A model generated the notes under the pieces. That model was not told the origin of the DNA. It did no database searches and was given only the letters and a program-made list of their open reading frames with translations. A stretch of DNA of 52,814 nucleotides from Jaapia argillacea MUCL 33604 (Eukaryota > Basidiomycota > Agaricomycetes > Jaapiales > Jaapiaceae). Shown piece after piece: positions 10,697 through 21,742 of the stretch (positions within the stretch are counted from its first letter, which is position 1; each line of letters starts with the position of its first letter). The DNA lies in assembly GCA_000697665.1 (NCBI GenBank), contig KL197770.1, positions 84,459-137,272 of the forward strand, in the 5' to 3' direction. Both the position numbers and the translations under genes were made by a program.

Positions 10697-12497
10697 ATGG
10701 CGTATTTGTCGCCTGATTCGGTACACGCTACCAAAGGACCAAGCCCCCCGAAAGCCGAGGTAGGTTCATCGATACGATCCTCTCCCCCTCCTTATCTTCG
10801 ACGTGTGCGCTGATGTTGTGATGGTCATTTTCCCCCCGACCGATATCAGTCTCCTCTCCCCGATTTCGCGAAGACGAGCATCTTGTCTTGGCCTGGCTCT
10901 TGTTGTCTGCTCTATGATAACGGACGATTTGGCGAGCTTTCTGCCTCGGAGAAGGCGAGCATTATCAAGAATTCGACTGTCCTGACCGAGGAATGGAATA
11001 TCCTTCCTGGCCCTAAGCTGCCCACCTCCCCGGCTGATGGGCAGTTTGTTCTGGAACTCCAGCGGATTCTCCGCAGTGACCGGCTCGACTGGACTGCTAC
11101 CCGTACAGCTATCGTCATTTGGCTGAAGTCAATTCTTAATGTAAAGGAGGCTTTTCGATATATCCGTGACTCCCTTCGGGGCGATGACGCCAAGCTGTAC
11201 CTCGACGCTCTCCAGAAGGCAAGTTTACGCCGCTCGTCTCAGGGCGTTCCACCCTACTAAACTTCAGTAATCTCAGCTTCTCGACTGGATGCGCGAATCG
11301 ACCCAGGAGGTCGCTGGCATCTCGAAATGTTCGGCCGTCGAAATGCAAGACCTTCGTCGACGGTGCATCCGACTCCTTATCGCCCTCTCAAAATCATCGG
11401 ACGAGCTACCTCCATCATTATTCATCTCTGAAGGCTTGGATACCCCGCCTGGCAGAGATCCAGTGAAATCTGGGGGCTTTGCGGATATCTTCAAAGGAGT
11501 TTACCTGGGACGAGAAGCGGCGTTTAAACGGATGCGTATCTTCATCACTGGCGCTAACCCGATAACGGCACGCAAGGTGAGTTGTACCTCCTTTGTTGAT
11601 CGTCTCTTTCAGTTCTCATGCGTCTCGAGGAAAGACTCTGCTTCAAGAGACTCTATTTTGGAGACAGGCCAATCACCCATCGATCCTCCCATTTTATGGT
11701 GTTTGGCGTGATTATCCAGCGATGGAATCGATGCCCTATCTGATATTGCCATGGATATCCCACGGAGATGCCCACAACTTCTGCCAGACACGAGCCATTC
11801 TCCCCGCCGTTATCAATCGCCTCGTGAGTCTACGGGCGTTGGTTTTCACATCTTCATCTAAAGGCCACCTTAGTTAATCCAGGTCGCGGAAGGCCTTGAG
11901 TATCTCCATGCCGAAGGGATGATCCATGGTGACTTGACTGGTGTTCGTTCCCATTTCGCACATCTAAGGTCGCTACTCACAAGCCGAATGACTTGTAGAG
12001 CAACGTCCTCATCGACGAAAGAGATGGGCAACATCACGCTCGCTTATGTGATTTTGGCCTCACGTCATTGTTCACGAATTCAACATCTTTTCTCCAGACG
12101 GCTAATCACAGCACTGCGACGGGCGGGGCTCCTAGGTGGATGGCTCGCGAATTGTTCTGGCCTACCCTCAGTGATCCCACTTTTGCCAGTGACATCTACG
12201 CCTTTGGATGTGTCGCTCTAGAGGTCAGTCAGCTTGTTTTATAGTCGTACATGAGTAACCATATGATGACGAATCGTGACACAGTTGTACAGTGGTTTGG
12301 AGCCATTCCATGGTATTCACGCATTCCAAGTTCCGCAGGTCATATCAGCTGGCCAATTGCCGCAGAATCCAGGTGGTGGACAGTACGGTCGATTCATCCC
12401 CGCACAACTTTGGGAATCGATCGGCGACTGTTGGAAGGCAAATCCAGAAGATAGACCTAATGCTACGGCTGTCTTGACCGTTCTACGGCAACTCTAG
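10697..12497 (+). CDS. Non-RD tyrosine-kinase-like protein kinase, short form (K3), 475 aa
   Basis: Exons 10697-10759, 10850-11218, 11277-11576, 11635-11823, 11874-11942, 11999-12223, 12285-12497; all phase 0. ATG 10697. The helical block (SILSW, LSASEKASIIKN, LRGDDAKLYLDALQ) aligns with K2, followed by LRRR (170-173) and PPSLFI. Kinase domain: SGGFADIFKG (about 209-218), Lys228 in AAFKRM, HGDLTGSN (Asp327), DFG at 348-350, DIYAFGCVALE. The APE motif reads ARE (379-381); the Glu that pairs with the conserved C-lobe Arg is kept. Intron 2 starts GC, not GT (GCAAGT, 11219), with a clear TACTAAAC branch site. The acceptor of intron 3 (GGAAAG, 11634) is weak but is the only one that keeps phase. 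The gene looks intact and is the nearest paralogue of K2 in layout. Confidence 0.85.
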
Positions 12498-12912
12498 CCA
12501 ATGATTGGCGGTGGCTGGCGGTGATAGATAAGTATGATAGTCTCTCCTGGTCCGGACACCTCGTACCGGGAAGGGAGGAACACATACATCTCACATTCCA
12601 GTGGGTAGTCAGGCTATAGTGGTAGGGTTGGAGGTCAATTTTAAAGGCATTAAATGTACAATATTGAAGGGGGAGAGGAGGGGGAAAGAGGAGGAACAAC
12701 GAGCCCAGGATTGCATCGAGGTCTTGGAAGAAACAGCAGTGTTGGATGCTTCCGTTTCGTGAGAAAATTTGGGAATTAAATAATTCGTTTATTGAACTCC
12801 GCGGTCGCGCAGCGACTGGTACTTGAACTGGGCTTGAAGGTTCAAGTTTCAACGTAACTTCGGTGCTCGATTCGGTTGAACACAATTATGAACCTTCGTG
12901 TCTTTGCTATCA
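12498..12912. other. K3 3' flank up to the transposon insertion
   Basis: No coding block recognised. It ends at the target-site duplication of the hAT-like element. Confidence 0.5.
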
Positions 12913-12920
12913 GTTTGGAG
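12913..12920. repeat. 8-bp target-site duplication, left copy (GTTTGGAG)
   Basis: An identical GTTTGGAG follows the other end of the element at 14722-14729. A perfect 8-bp duplication is the usual hallmark of hAT insertion. Confidence 0.85.
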
Positions 12921-13065
12921 TAGGGCCTGACATGGGTAGCGCTTACCCGGGTGGACCCATAGCCCGACCCGTACCCTACCCGTACGGGTTAACCCACGTG
13001 GGTTAAGGGTACCCGGGGTAGTTTACCCGGGTCGGGTACGGGTCCGAGGTCTTTTGGTGCGGGTA
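12921..13065 (+). repeat. Left terminal and subterminal repeat of the hAT-like element
   Basis: TAGGGCCTGACATGGGT followed by dense ACCCG/CGGGTA words on both strands. Confidence 0.75.
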
Positions 13066-13663
13066 CTGGTGGGTGTACCCGTTGTTGATTGGTCAATGTT
13101 CATACTCCGCGTGTTCTCCCCTTGCCCTCGTCCTGCCAGTCGTTCATCAACGACTTTGGTCACTTGGTGTCCTTTTGAACATTGCTTGCGGAAATTGCTG
13201 TGTTTTGTTACCAGATGATTTGTCTTCTCACCTTCTCCGACTCTGCCAACTGTCAAATTGTGTCTCGGTATAATATCCAGCTCGTTGGCGACAGTTGCTT
13301 CTCAGTCTCGGATCTCTTCAAATATGGATAATTTGAACTCCAATAGTGTTTTACCTTCAGATAGCCTCTCAATCCATTTCCAATATCTGTGATGTTCTCT
13401 TGGATTTAAGGGAGGAAGGTTCCGACTCAAAGGGCCAAGTTTATCCCCCCCCCAATGCTTGAGGTGCTCGAACCATCAAGCTACTCGTGCTTGACGTATG
13501 ATGAGTTTCCTCGAGCTCCTCTTTAGTGTGTACGAATTGAATTGAGATGGTTTACAGGGTATTCCCTTCTCCTGCACTGCAAGACTGAGAATCTGTCGAG
13601 TATGTATTATCGTGCTTTTCCGAAGCCTTTATTCACGCCTCTGCTGCATTTCTAGGACGTAAT

Positions 13664-14512
13664 GTGTCAACCCGAGGGCTCCTTGGAGCTACAACCACCC
13701 GTGCGATTGCCCATCGAGCGAAATTGTGGTTCTTCCTCACCTCACTGTTGTGGCTGCTTCCAGTTCTGACTTTCGTCGCCTCGCATGAGTTCTTTAAGTC
13801 CCGCTTCTGTGTAATTGTGGATCCAAATAGTCACGGAGCTTCCTCCGTTGCCCAGACTCTCCTCGCAGCCTACGTATATCTTGTGCTGTCCATTTTTCCG
13901 TCCAGTAAGTCACCCGATTTCACTTCTGATGCTTATTACGTGCTGACATCACCTTAGTTGCCTATGCCTTCCCTGGTTTTTTCTGCTTTCACAATTTGCT
14001 CCCCTGTAGTTTCCGCCGTCGCCGTACCCACTCGTCGTTTATACGCCACCGTAACCTACAACGTTTTGTGCAAGAGTGTGCATTTACCGTTTTCGTCATG
14101 GGTGCAGATGCACGATCAGTGCCAATTTGTAAGTTGTCTCATCTGGTTTCAGAGCTTCGTATTGAACATATCTGTTAGTGGTAACTCAAAACAGTTGTAT
14201 CTCCGATATTGTCCATGTTCTCTACAAGCGGAGACTTGTGTAGGCTGTATACCCATTATTTATCCGTGAGCAGGCACCGTCTGCTTGGCTCGGAGCGGGT
14301 TGGAGACTTACCACTGGGTCCGCTATCCCATCTTCACCTTCGTGTTGGTTTGCTCGGTGGATCCCCAGGTAAGTACTGAATGTCTACCTCTGGCTCGTGT
14401 ACTCATGTCATCAATCGGTAGAGTACTCTGATGATGATGAGGTGGAACCTTCCGCATCCTCGTCTCAAGTCCCTCGGAAAGAACGGGCAGTTGTAATTGA
14501 AGCTGATGACTA
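13664..14512 (+). other. Possible spliced passenger frame inside the hAT-like element
   Basis: A hydrophobic frame opens at about 13664 (WFFLTSLLWLLPVLTFVAS) and runs to a GTAAGT donor at about 13903. An in-phase continuation starts at about 13958 (IAYAFPGFF, arginine-rich RRRRTHSSF), with another GTAAGT donor near 14131. An acidic end (DDEVEPSASSSQ..VIEADD, stop near 14512) follows a TAG acceptor at about 14421. No family recognised. It may be a captured gene piece, a transposase remnant, or chance. Confidence 0.25.
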
Positions 14513-14569
14513 GAATTATGTACCCTAGACTTCGTACAACTGGATTTTGACCTACTACATACTCTGGCC

Positions 14570-14721
14570 CGCGGATGACCCACGGGTACCCGCCGTTTAC
14601 CTGCAGGTTAACCCATACCCATGACCACCTTACCCGGGTCGGGTACGGTCATCAACTGCGAGGGAATTTTACCTGCGGGTATACCTGTGGATTAACCCGG
14701 GTTAACCCATGTCAGACCCTA
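14570..14721 (-). repeat. Right terminal and subterminal repeat of the hAT-like element
   Basis: The inverted counterpart of 12921-13065; it ends CCCATGTCAGACCCTA on plus. Confidence 0.75.
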
Positions 14722-14729
14722 GTTTGGAG
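14722..14729. repeat. 8-bp target-site duplication, right copy (GTTTGGAG)
   Basis: Identical to 12913-12920. Confidence 0.85.
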
Positions 14730-15035
14730 ACAATTGTACAACAAATATTTTGGGACGCAAGTCGCCGCAGTTTACGCAACGTCTCCGAGCGCCTCCATCT
14801 TCTCCCTGGTGGAATTCCTGCTGCCGACTTGTCTCTGCGATACCTTGCATCTGACTACCCAGGCTCTTCGAGCTCATTGACTCGTACATCTTTGCGACCC
14901 CACGAAATACCACAGCAGCTTCTGGGGGCAATCTGATAATCATCTGAAGCTCTGCCTGACAGCCATCTCGCTGCGTCGCTGCCCGAGACCCAGCTCGAGC
15001 TCGTTGGTTCACCTGAGTAACACTCTCAATCCACC
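14730..15035. other. K4 upstream region
   Basis: An open plus frame covers 14709-14936 but starts inside the transposon. I regard it as chance or 5' untranslated sequence. The K4 ATG lies in a strong context (CCACCATGCG). Confidence 0.4.
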
Positions 15036-18000
15036 ATGCGAATTGCGTTGCTTGGCCGCGGTGGTCAACGGACACGTGAAAGCCGTGGCGGGAACGACGT
15101 CAGCTTGGTGTTGGATAACCCTTCAGCTCGGCCCGTGGATTTGGTCCCCATTGATGACTTACCCATCGTTGAGATCGATAAAGAGGTCGAGATGAGGGGG
15201 AGGCTCCGGAAAATTAGAGACCTTATGGCTGGAGCAAAACCTCCCATCGATTATTAGTGCGTGCATTATCTGCTTCATTTGAGGCGGAGTTAACCTGGTT
15301 CTCGTTTATTATTGATAGTATAATCCCCTGCCAAACCTCAGAACCTCGCCAGCTCGCCGAGAAAGAGAAACGGTTGGAATGGATATCAGGGTGAGCCCGC
15401 TGATCGAACTCTACGGGGCATTCATTTACACGGGCCTAGGTTCTCTGGGGTCCCTGGCATGGGAGTCGTTTCGAAAATGAAGGCTTATCTCTTTTTTGAA
15501 CGCCAGCATCTATGTGGCAACACAACCGTCTCTGCAGAGGACTGGGTCCATGTCCCTGTTGATACAGGCCAGACCGTGGAGAGCTGCTTTTCATGGCTTG
15601 CTGTAAGCTTCCCTCGCATTCGCGATGATATCTGTGCCTGATCCCGTCCCAGGAAAACCTCAACAATAGTATTGTTGGATTTGATGCCCGCATTTTATGG
15701 CATACCCATTTCCAACTCCTCAAGCCCTTGGTGACCTCAACGGATTCGAGGATAGCGCTTCCGAGTAACAACTTTATCGACATGATTTGGGCTGACAAGC
15801 CGAACAGAGCTCAAGAGTCCGCATCGGTTCACCCCATCTCAGTTCCTGGTAACCCCTTGTATTTTTCACCCTTTTCGGTACTAATGAAGTGTTCTAGACC
15901 CTGCAAGTCGATTAAAGGTTATAAGAAACTGGATTAAGAGTCAACATTCCTCAGAAGTTGGGAATGCCAGCGATGGGCCAGCATCGCCGCAAGAAGGGCC
16001 AACAGCGGTTCTCATTGTTTCGCCTCCCTCGATTGGTAAGCCGCGGGCAGACTATTCGTTGAAGTCTCGTCTAATGTCCCTTAGCATTCTCACTTCATTT
16101 GGAGGGAAATCCTATGTTTCAGTCTTATCTATTCGTTGGATTGGAAATGTGTGTTCTTTTCGCCGATTTCGAACTCGACGATCCCATTCGCCGTCGGTTG
16201 GAAAAGATCGGTGTCACCACTGATAAGTACAACGGAGTATTTGACTTTATCAAAGGGCGTACATGGGGTGGAGGAAGGGTATGCCGATTCTAATGGCCGC
16301 CTCGATGAAGACTTACTTATCATTGTACTTGACAGGTTCTACTGTCTCCTGGAACGCCTCACGCGATCGCCTATTTCCTCGCATCGAGAACCACGCGAAT
16401 GTATATCCTTGCTCCTTGCGTCGTGGAGTACTTGAAGGATTTGGAGAAGTCGGCTCGGAGCAGTATCAAAGACTGGAAGCAGCGGTTGGAGTTACTGTTT
16501 GATGAGAATCCGAAAGAACTGACTGCCATCGAGAAGGAGGGTCTGGTACGTAATTATAGCTTCGTCGTCAGAGCAATGTCGTTGGGATCTTCGGTCGAGG
16601 TTTCTCCCTCATTTGAAGGAGGGGAAATGTCAGCGGATACCCTCTTCGGATCTCCCAAGAAGCGCTGTGTCACAATCCTTATATGGTTACAAAACCTTAC
16701 CCTGGCAGATCTCACTCTCAATCAAATCTACGAGCTGCGGGAGAAAGAAGCTGAAGATTTTTTGGAAGCAGTCCAACAGGTCAGTAGGCGATGCTCTTGC
16801 AAACAATTATGTCTGCTTATCGCCGCACCAGGTCCTGGACTGGACCAACGACCCCAACAAACTTCGAACCTTGCTCCCATCCTCTACGATCAGGGGGGTT
16901 CAAACCTTGCGTCGACGGTGTCGTCGTTTGCTGTCTCACTTGGCCTATCAATCCAGACGATTCCCAAGGTCCTATTCTCTGAATCAAGGTGTCGAGAAGG
17001 AGGAGAAAGAGTCTGTTCACCCGGGCGGCTTCGCGGATATCTATAAAGGCACATATAAAAACCAGCCCATTGCCCTGAAGCGTACCAGGTTATTCCACAA
17101 GGACTTGCATGAGACACAGAAGCTGCTCCGAGTAGGTGTTCATCTCTGGTTCTGAGTACATAACGGTCGGTGATATTCATATTTTTACTGCAGATGTTCT
17201 TCAATGAGGTGGTTGTTTGGCGACAGGTAAGCACAAACCTACTGTCCCCCTCCAACCAGTTCTTCTTTGTCTGATTCACTTCCAGTTGGACCACCCATGC
17301 ATAGTTCCGTTCATTGGGTTATGGTACGAGGAACCTAATCCTATCCCTGGTATGATCTCGCCTTGGATGGCGAAAGGGAGTGCTCGGCGTTTCGTACAAG
17401 ATAAGAGAATTACGCAGAACGTAGTGCATAAATTGGTGTGCCGAGGTCGTTTTCCATCATCTCCGTTCTGCTGACGGACAAAGAGCAGCTGATTGACGTT
17501 GTTGACGGCTTGGCCTACCTCCACTCTGAGTGTATATTTCACGGCGATCTGTGTGGGGTTCGTTACACTTCCTAAGGTCCCTCAAGTTCAACCCACTGAC
17601 CCTTTGAATGGGCAGAATAACATCTTGGTTGACGAAGACAACCACGCCCTTTTGTGTGATTTTGGTCTAACTTCCTTAGACTCAGACCGCGTGCCTTCGA
17701 TTCGTGATCCCTCCATCCATCCACCTAGGGGAACCATTGCCTGGATGGCTCCCGAACTATTGGCGAGGATAAATACGACTCCGACGAGGTACTCCGACAT
17801 ATACTCCTTTGGCTGTGTTGGCGTCGAGGTATGTAGTGCTTATCATTGGTCCGACTTGTAATTGGAGCTCATCTTGTTCCAGCTCTATGGCGGACAAGAC
17901 TCTCCTTTCACAGGAGTAAGTGATAAAGAGATCATGGAGAATGTCCCCAACGGTTTGTGTCCCCAAAATCCTGGAGACGGCCGATTCGGTCGACCGATAC

Positions 18001-18116
18001 CGCCACAGTTGTGGAAGTTATTCGAGGAATGTTGGCGCGGTAGTCCCATTGAGAGACCTGGAGCAGAGGTCGCCCTCAAACGCTTGCGGGAGATCGCCAA
18101 CGTGGACATGAGCTGA
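15036..18116 (+). CDS. Non-RD tyrosine-kinase-like protein kinase with full N-terminal region (K4), 808 aa
   Basis: Exons 15036-15256, 15319-15390, 15440-15602, 15653-15848, 15898-16035, 16085-16278, 16336-16779, 16832-17131, 17194-17226, 17286-17435, 17489-17557, 17616-17828, 17883-18116; phases agree throughout. The N-terminal blocks in order are: charged helix (VEMRGRLRKIRDLM), AYLFFERQHL..W, VGFDARIL..FIDMIWAD, RLKVIRNWIK..VLIVSPPSIG, SYLFVGLEMCVLFAD, then LLSPGTPHAIAYFLA and the helix ending EDFLEAVQQ. The linker LRRR is at 502-505. Kinase: HPGGFADIYKG (about 540-549), Lys559 in IALKR, HGDLCGNN (Asp657), DFG 675-677, APE 705-707, DIYSFGCVGVE. All catalytic residues are present except HRD Arg, which is Gly. 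An extra intron splits WRQ from LDHPC, absent in K2. No membrane helix seen. The N-terminal blocks match K5/K6 in order but belong to no family I recognise. Confidence 0.88.
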
Positions 18117-19070
18117 GTTGGAAACATGTGTATGACCACACCTTCCCAGTCCAATCCGTAACCCACCCATCTCAACCAAGACGTAGATCCATTTGTGATT
18201 CACTCCGCAGCCCCTCACCACAATCCGAGCTGATTTTTGCAGAGCCGAGACTTCCGTTGTACACTACCCATTTCCTCGAGGCCTTGTAACTCAGGCCCTC
18301 AAAATCTTGTTGTGATCTCCCGATAGGCAACTGCCAGCTGAGGAACGCAAGGCTGTGGTAGCGCTTTTTGAGCTCACGGAACGCGGAGATGCGTTGTGGC
18401 TGGCAAGTCACTGACGCTTCTTACGATAAGGTTCTCGATTCGCGCCCATGTTATCAGTCACCGCTGCAAGCACTAGTCGAACGCGAGTGTTGAGCGGCCA
18501 TATGATATTGAGCTCACGTGTGTGCGTATATTCAAGCAGCCATCCCTGCCACCCTTCCGTCGGTGTCCTCCATTTTCTGTCACTCCTGGCACCGATCTGC
18601 TGAGTTGCTTTTCTGCAGTGCAGCTGATTCGTCTCATTCTCCCAACGTAAGACTCTGAATACCGAGGCCTTCCTTCCTCGCCCAAATGTGAGGACCACCG
18701 CAGCCCAAGTTCTCCTGTCGTTGGTTATCTAAGATCGTTGCTTTTTCACTCGAGGTGAGTACTTACCATCCATGATCCATGAAGTCCAGCCCTATGCTCC
18801 CCCCTTTGCTGATAGAGTTACTCAACATGCGTTAATCATGAGTCTTGATACTTCGTTCAGATCGACGAACGCTCATTTCCCAGCACGTACGATTGGCTCT
18901 TTATCCTTATCATAGCCGCTCATACTACTGGAATCGGGAACTCTAACGGCTCGAGGCGACGCTTCGCCCTCGAAAATCCCCCACGATGTAAACTCCCCCC
19001 AACTGCGTGTTTTTCGCTATATCTCTCCCAGCATGTGGTCCGCTTGCCCAATCTTACCCACTCCGCGACT
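18117..19070. other. Intergenic K4-LtrA1
   Basis: No coding block recognised; short overlapping frames on minus only. Confidence 0.4.
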
Positions 19071-21742
19071 ATGACTCACCCGCTTTCTTTCTTCAAACCT
19101 CTTGACTCGGACTCCACGGACGGCGGGTGTGTTTTCAAGGTTACTTGGTGTTTACATCGTCACTCATCCTAAGAGGGTTGTTATCGCATAGCGGTGGCTT
19201 GAAAGGGGTACACGAACAGCGAAAACTTAATCGGCTTAAATTTACGAAGAGACCATGGACTGAGCCTGCTGTTTCGAACCTCCCTGTGAATCCACCAGAT
19301 AAAGATGAGTGGTCCGACCTTGTACGTTCTCTGCTCTCTCATAATTTCATTTGATTCTGAAATATTCTCAGTTACTCGAACTGACGCTTGCGACAGCATA
19401 CTCCAATTTGATGTAAGAAGATTTCCCCATTGTACTCGCTCGATGCTAATATCGTTTGAATCAGGGCAAATTCTCCACCATTGGACCTTTCTGTGCGTAC
19501 CCGCCGGGTCATGGTTGTTGACTCCTGCCGGCGCCCGCTAAGTTGAACTGCAGACCATCTTTTCTTTCTTGGCTTTCTTCGCTCTCATTTGGTGGGTTTG
19601 GGCAAGTCAGGTCGCCTACAACGTTCGATTTCGCACAAGAGACTGGATCCACCGCTTTTTTGCCATATGCCAAATCGTTGTTTTCGGTGCGATGGCAGCA
19701 TACACCAGCAATTTCCGTATTTTGGCCGGGCCACCTTCAGACGATACACAGTCCCTCCCATCAGAATTTCGACTCAACTCCACGAATATTGACAGTGTTT
19801 TCGCGGCGAATCAACGAGGACAAACGTTGCCCGTGATCAACGCTCGAGGAATCTCCGTGACTATGGGCGTCAGTCGGCTGTTACTCCTCATTCAGTATGG
19901 CTTTGGTTCGTTCCCCTCCAAGTATATATTCTCATTGTTGGGTACTGATTTATTGTGATACCATCCAACAGTTTTTCACTCGGCACCATCCAACTCCGAC
20001 TTCTCGCAACCGATCTTGTACCACGCAGGCACCCTACTATTGTCGGGCGCGACCTTCTTGATCACTGCTGGGATCATCAGTGACCCACCCTCCACAACCA
20101 ACAGCATTATCAAGATGATCCTATGGTTTGCTCCATTGGGTGTTGAGATTAGCTGCCATTTCTTCCTCAACAGCAAGGAGAATCACGTCGGATATCCAAC
20201 AGAAGTCCTGTACGAACGCAGTGCCTCCCTCTTCACTGTAGTACTTGGCGAAGGTATGTCGAATTTCTTCCACAGCTACATTGCCAATAAACCATAACTG
20301 ATGTGGAATCAGGCTTAAATCAGGTGACGGGAAGCTTCAAATATGTGGTGGGTGCAGTCGGGTTCTCGATCCGGGAGATCTTGATCATGGTGTCCGCCGC
20401 AACGATCATCATTGGAGAGCTTTCTCTCTATTTCAGGAACAACTGGAAGAAATGGTCAGACGGGTCGGACAATCGCACGTTGCTTTGGTTCTTCTGGCAT
20501 TATTTCTTCCTTGCGACTTTGATTCTGACTCTACAAGGTGCGCGAGACGAGGTTTCGCAGCCGCTCAGCTTTCTTACTGTTAAGTCTACAGCCGTCCGGT
20601 CGCTGTTATCCTTTTCCGTGCGTTACGGTTGTGGCCTCGCGTTCACCTTGCTTTAACTCACAAGGCCCCACTGTTCAGAACCTCGACTCCGCAATCAATA
20701 CCCTGATTTCAACCGGCTTTGAGATGGAGAAAGAGATTGTACAAATGGGGCTTATCGGACGTCAGGTGTCGGCAGACATGTTCCCCCAAGCGGAGAAGGC
20801 ATTCATGAGTCTCGGCTTTCCCTTCGGCGCCGTAGTCGACGCTATCAACGAAGGCCTTGCGAATCCAATTAATGGCAGCAGCTGGGTGCCACTTGATAAA
20901 ATCTACATCTATGTGGCGAGTGTGGCATTCAATGTGAGTTCCGTCTTTTACCTACCTACGGACCTAGTCGAATTATTGAACATACGTGGATAGGAATTCG
21001 ACGCGTTTCCACAACAAGGAACACCCCTGTATAACGAACTCAGGGTGTTTTTGGACGATCCACACTTGAACACCGGCGAGGACTTCACTCTCCTCGGGGA
21101 TCTGTTTTCGTCTCGGTTACATCCAGCGTTTTGGTTTTGGGGTGTTGCCGTAAGTCGATCCTCTGTTCAGATTTTTATTTTATTTTTTGATATTTCACCT
21201 GTGGACAATAGGGAGGAACTTTGATGATGCTCGCAATTATGAGCTTGTTGAAGCAGAGACCTGCAGGTGAGCATTCCCGTTCAGGTCGTTCTTCGAACTC
21301 ACTCTGACGTTTTCTTATCCTAGACCATTTCGAGCTAGCTAGTATCTGCACAAGATTCAGTTTCGGATTGGTTTTCGTCTGTCTCTCCCTCCTGGCCATC
21401 GGGGACAAACAGCCGTATTTCACAAATGCAAAGGACGCAGAACTGGACTTTGGTGTCAAGTCGTCAACTGCTTGGAAGGTCGCTTCAAGTCCGTGGATGT
21501 ATGTCTTCAACCTTGATACATTGCGGTGATGCTGCGATCCTAACTGATCCCTAGCATCCCGAGCTTCGCTGCTGTGATACTAGCGGTGAACATAATCGAC
21601 ATTGTACGTGAACCCTTGATTCATTTTTCGATGGATTACATAAATCACGAGATTCATTTATGACAACGCTGTTGACCAGGTCCTGGAACGGCGTTCGCCT
21701 ACTGAGACAAGTGACGGGGAATATAGGGCTCTCACCTACTAG
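19071..21742 (+). CDS. LtrA-family (low temperature requirement A-like) membrane protein, copy 1, 626 aa
   Basis: Exons 19071-19126, 19192-19321, 19372-19412, 19465-19492, 19554-19905, 19972-20253, 20313-20537, 20665-20933, 20994-21149, 21212-21266, 21324-21498, 21555-21603, 21680-21742; phases close exactly. The recognisable LtrA core is LLELTLATAYSNL, then FFALIWWVWASQVAYNVRF with RDWIHR, VVFGAMAAYTSNF, and several more hydrophobic helices (LLLSGATFLITAGIIS; WFFWHYFFLATLILTL; GGTLMMLAIMSLL; FGLVFVCLSLLAIG; AAVILAVNIIDI). It is an integral membrane protein with about ten helices and a soluble insert (MFPQAEKAFMSLGFPFGAV). The family's biochemical function is not established; the name comes from bacterial cold-growth mutants. 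The C-terminal tail after the last helix is short (about 20 residues). It is the tandem twin of 24257-27174. Confidence 0.82.

Larger units (their letters stand above)
12921..14721. mobile_element. hAT-like DNA transposon, 1801 bp, probably non-autonomous
   Basis: The ends are inverted repeats. The left begins TAGGGCCTGACATGGGT and the right, read inward on the other strand, begins TAGGGTCTGACATGGGT. Both are followed by about 100-150 bp rich in ACCCG/GGGTA words and small palindromes (ACCCGGGT, GTTAACCC, GGGTACCC), which look like subterminal transposase-binding arrays. An exact 8-bp target duplication flanks the element. I see no hAT transposase signature (zinc finger, DDE, C-terminal dimerisation block) inside, so it probably depends on a transposase encoded elsewhere. 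It sits between K3 and K4. The perfect duplication suggests a fairly recent insertion. Confidence 0.82.

Noticed and set aside
15257-15318. Stop codon ending a short K4 N-terminal ORF at TTATTAG
   Set aside because: The TAGTGCGTGC is a splice donor. The next exon joins in phase, and K5 and K6 have the same TA|GTG junction.
16543-16570. Possible intron starting GTACGT in K4
   Set aside because: The nearest acceptors would make it under 30 nt, and the frame reads through with family-like sequence.
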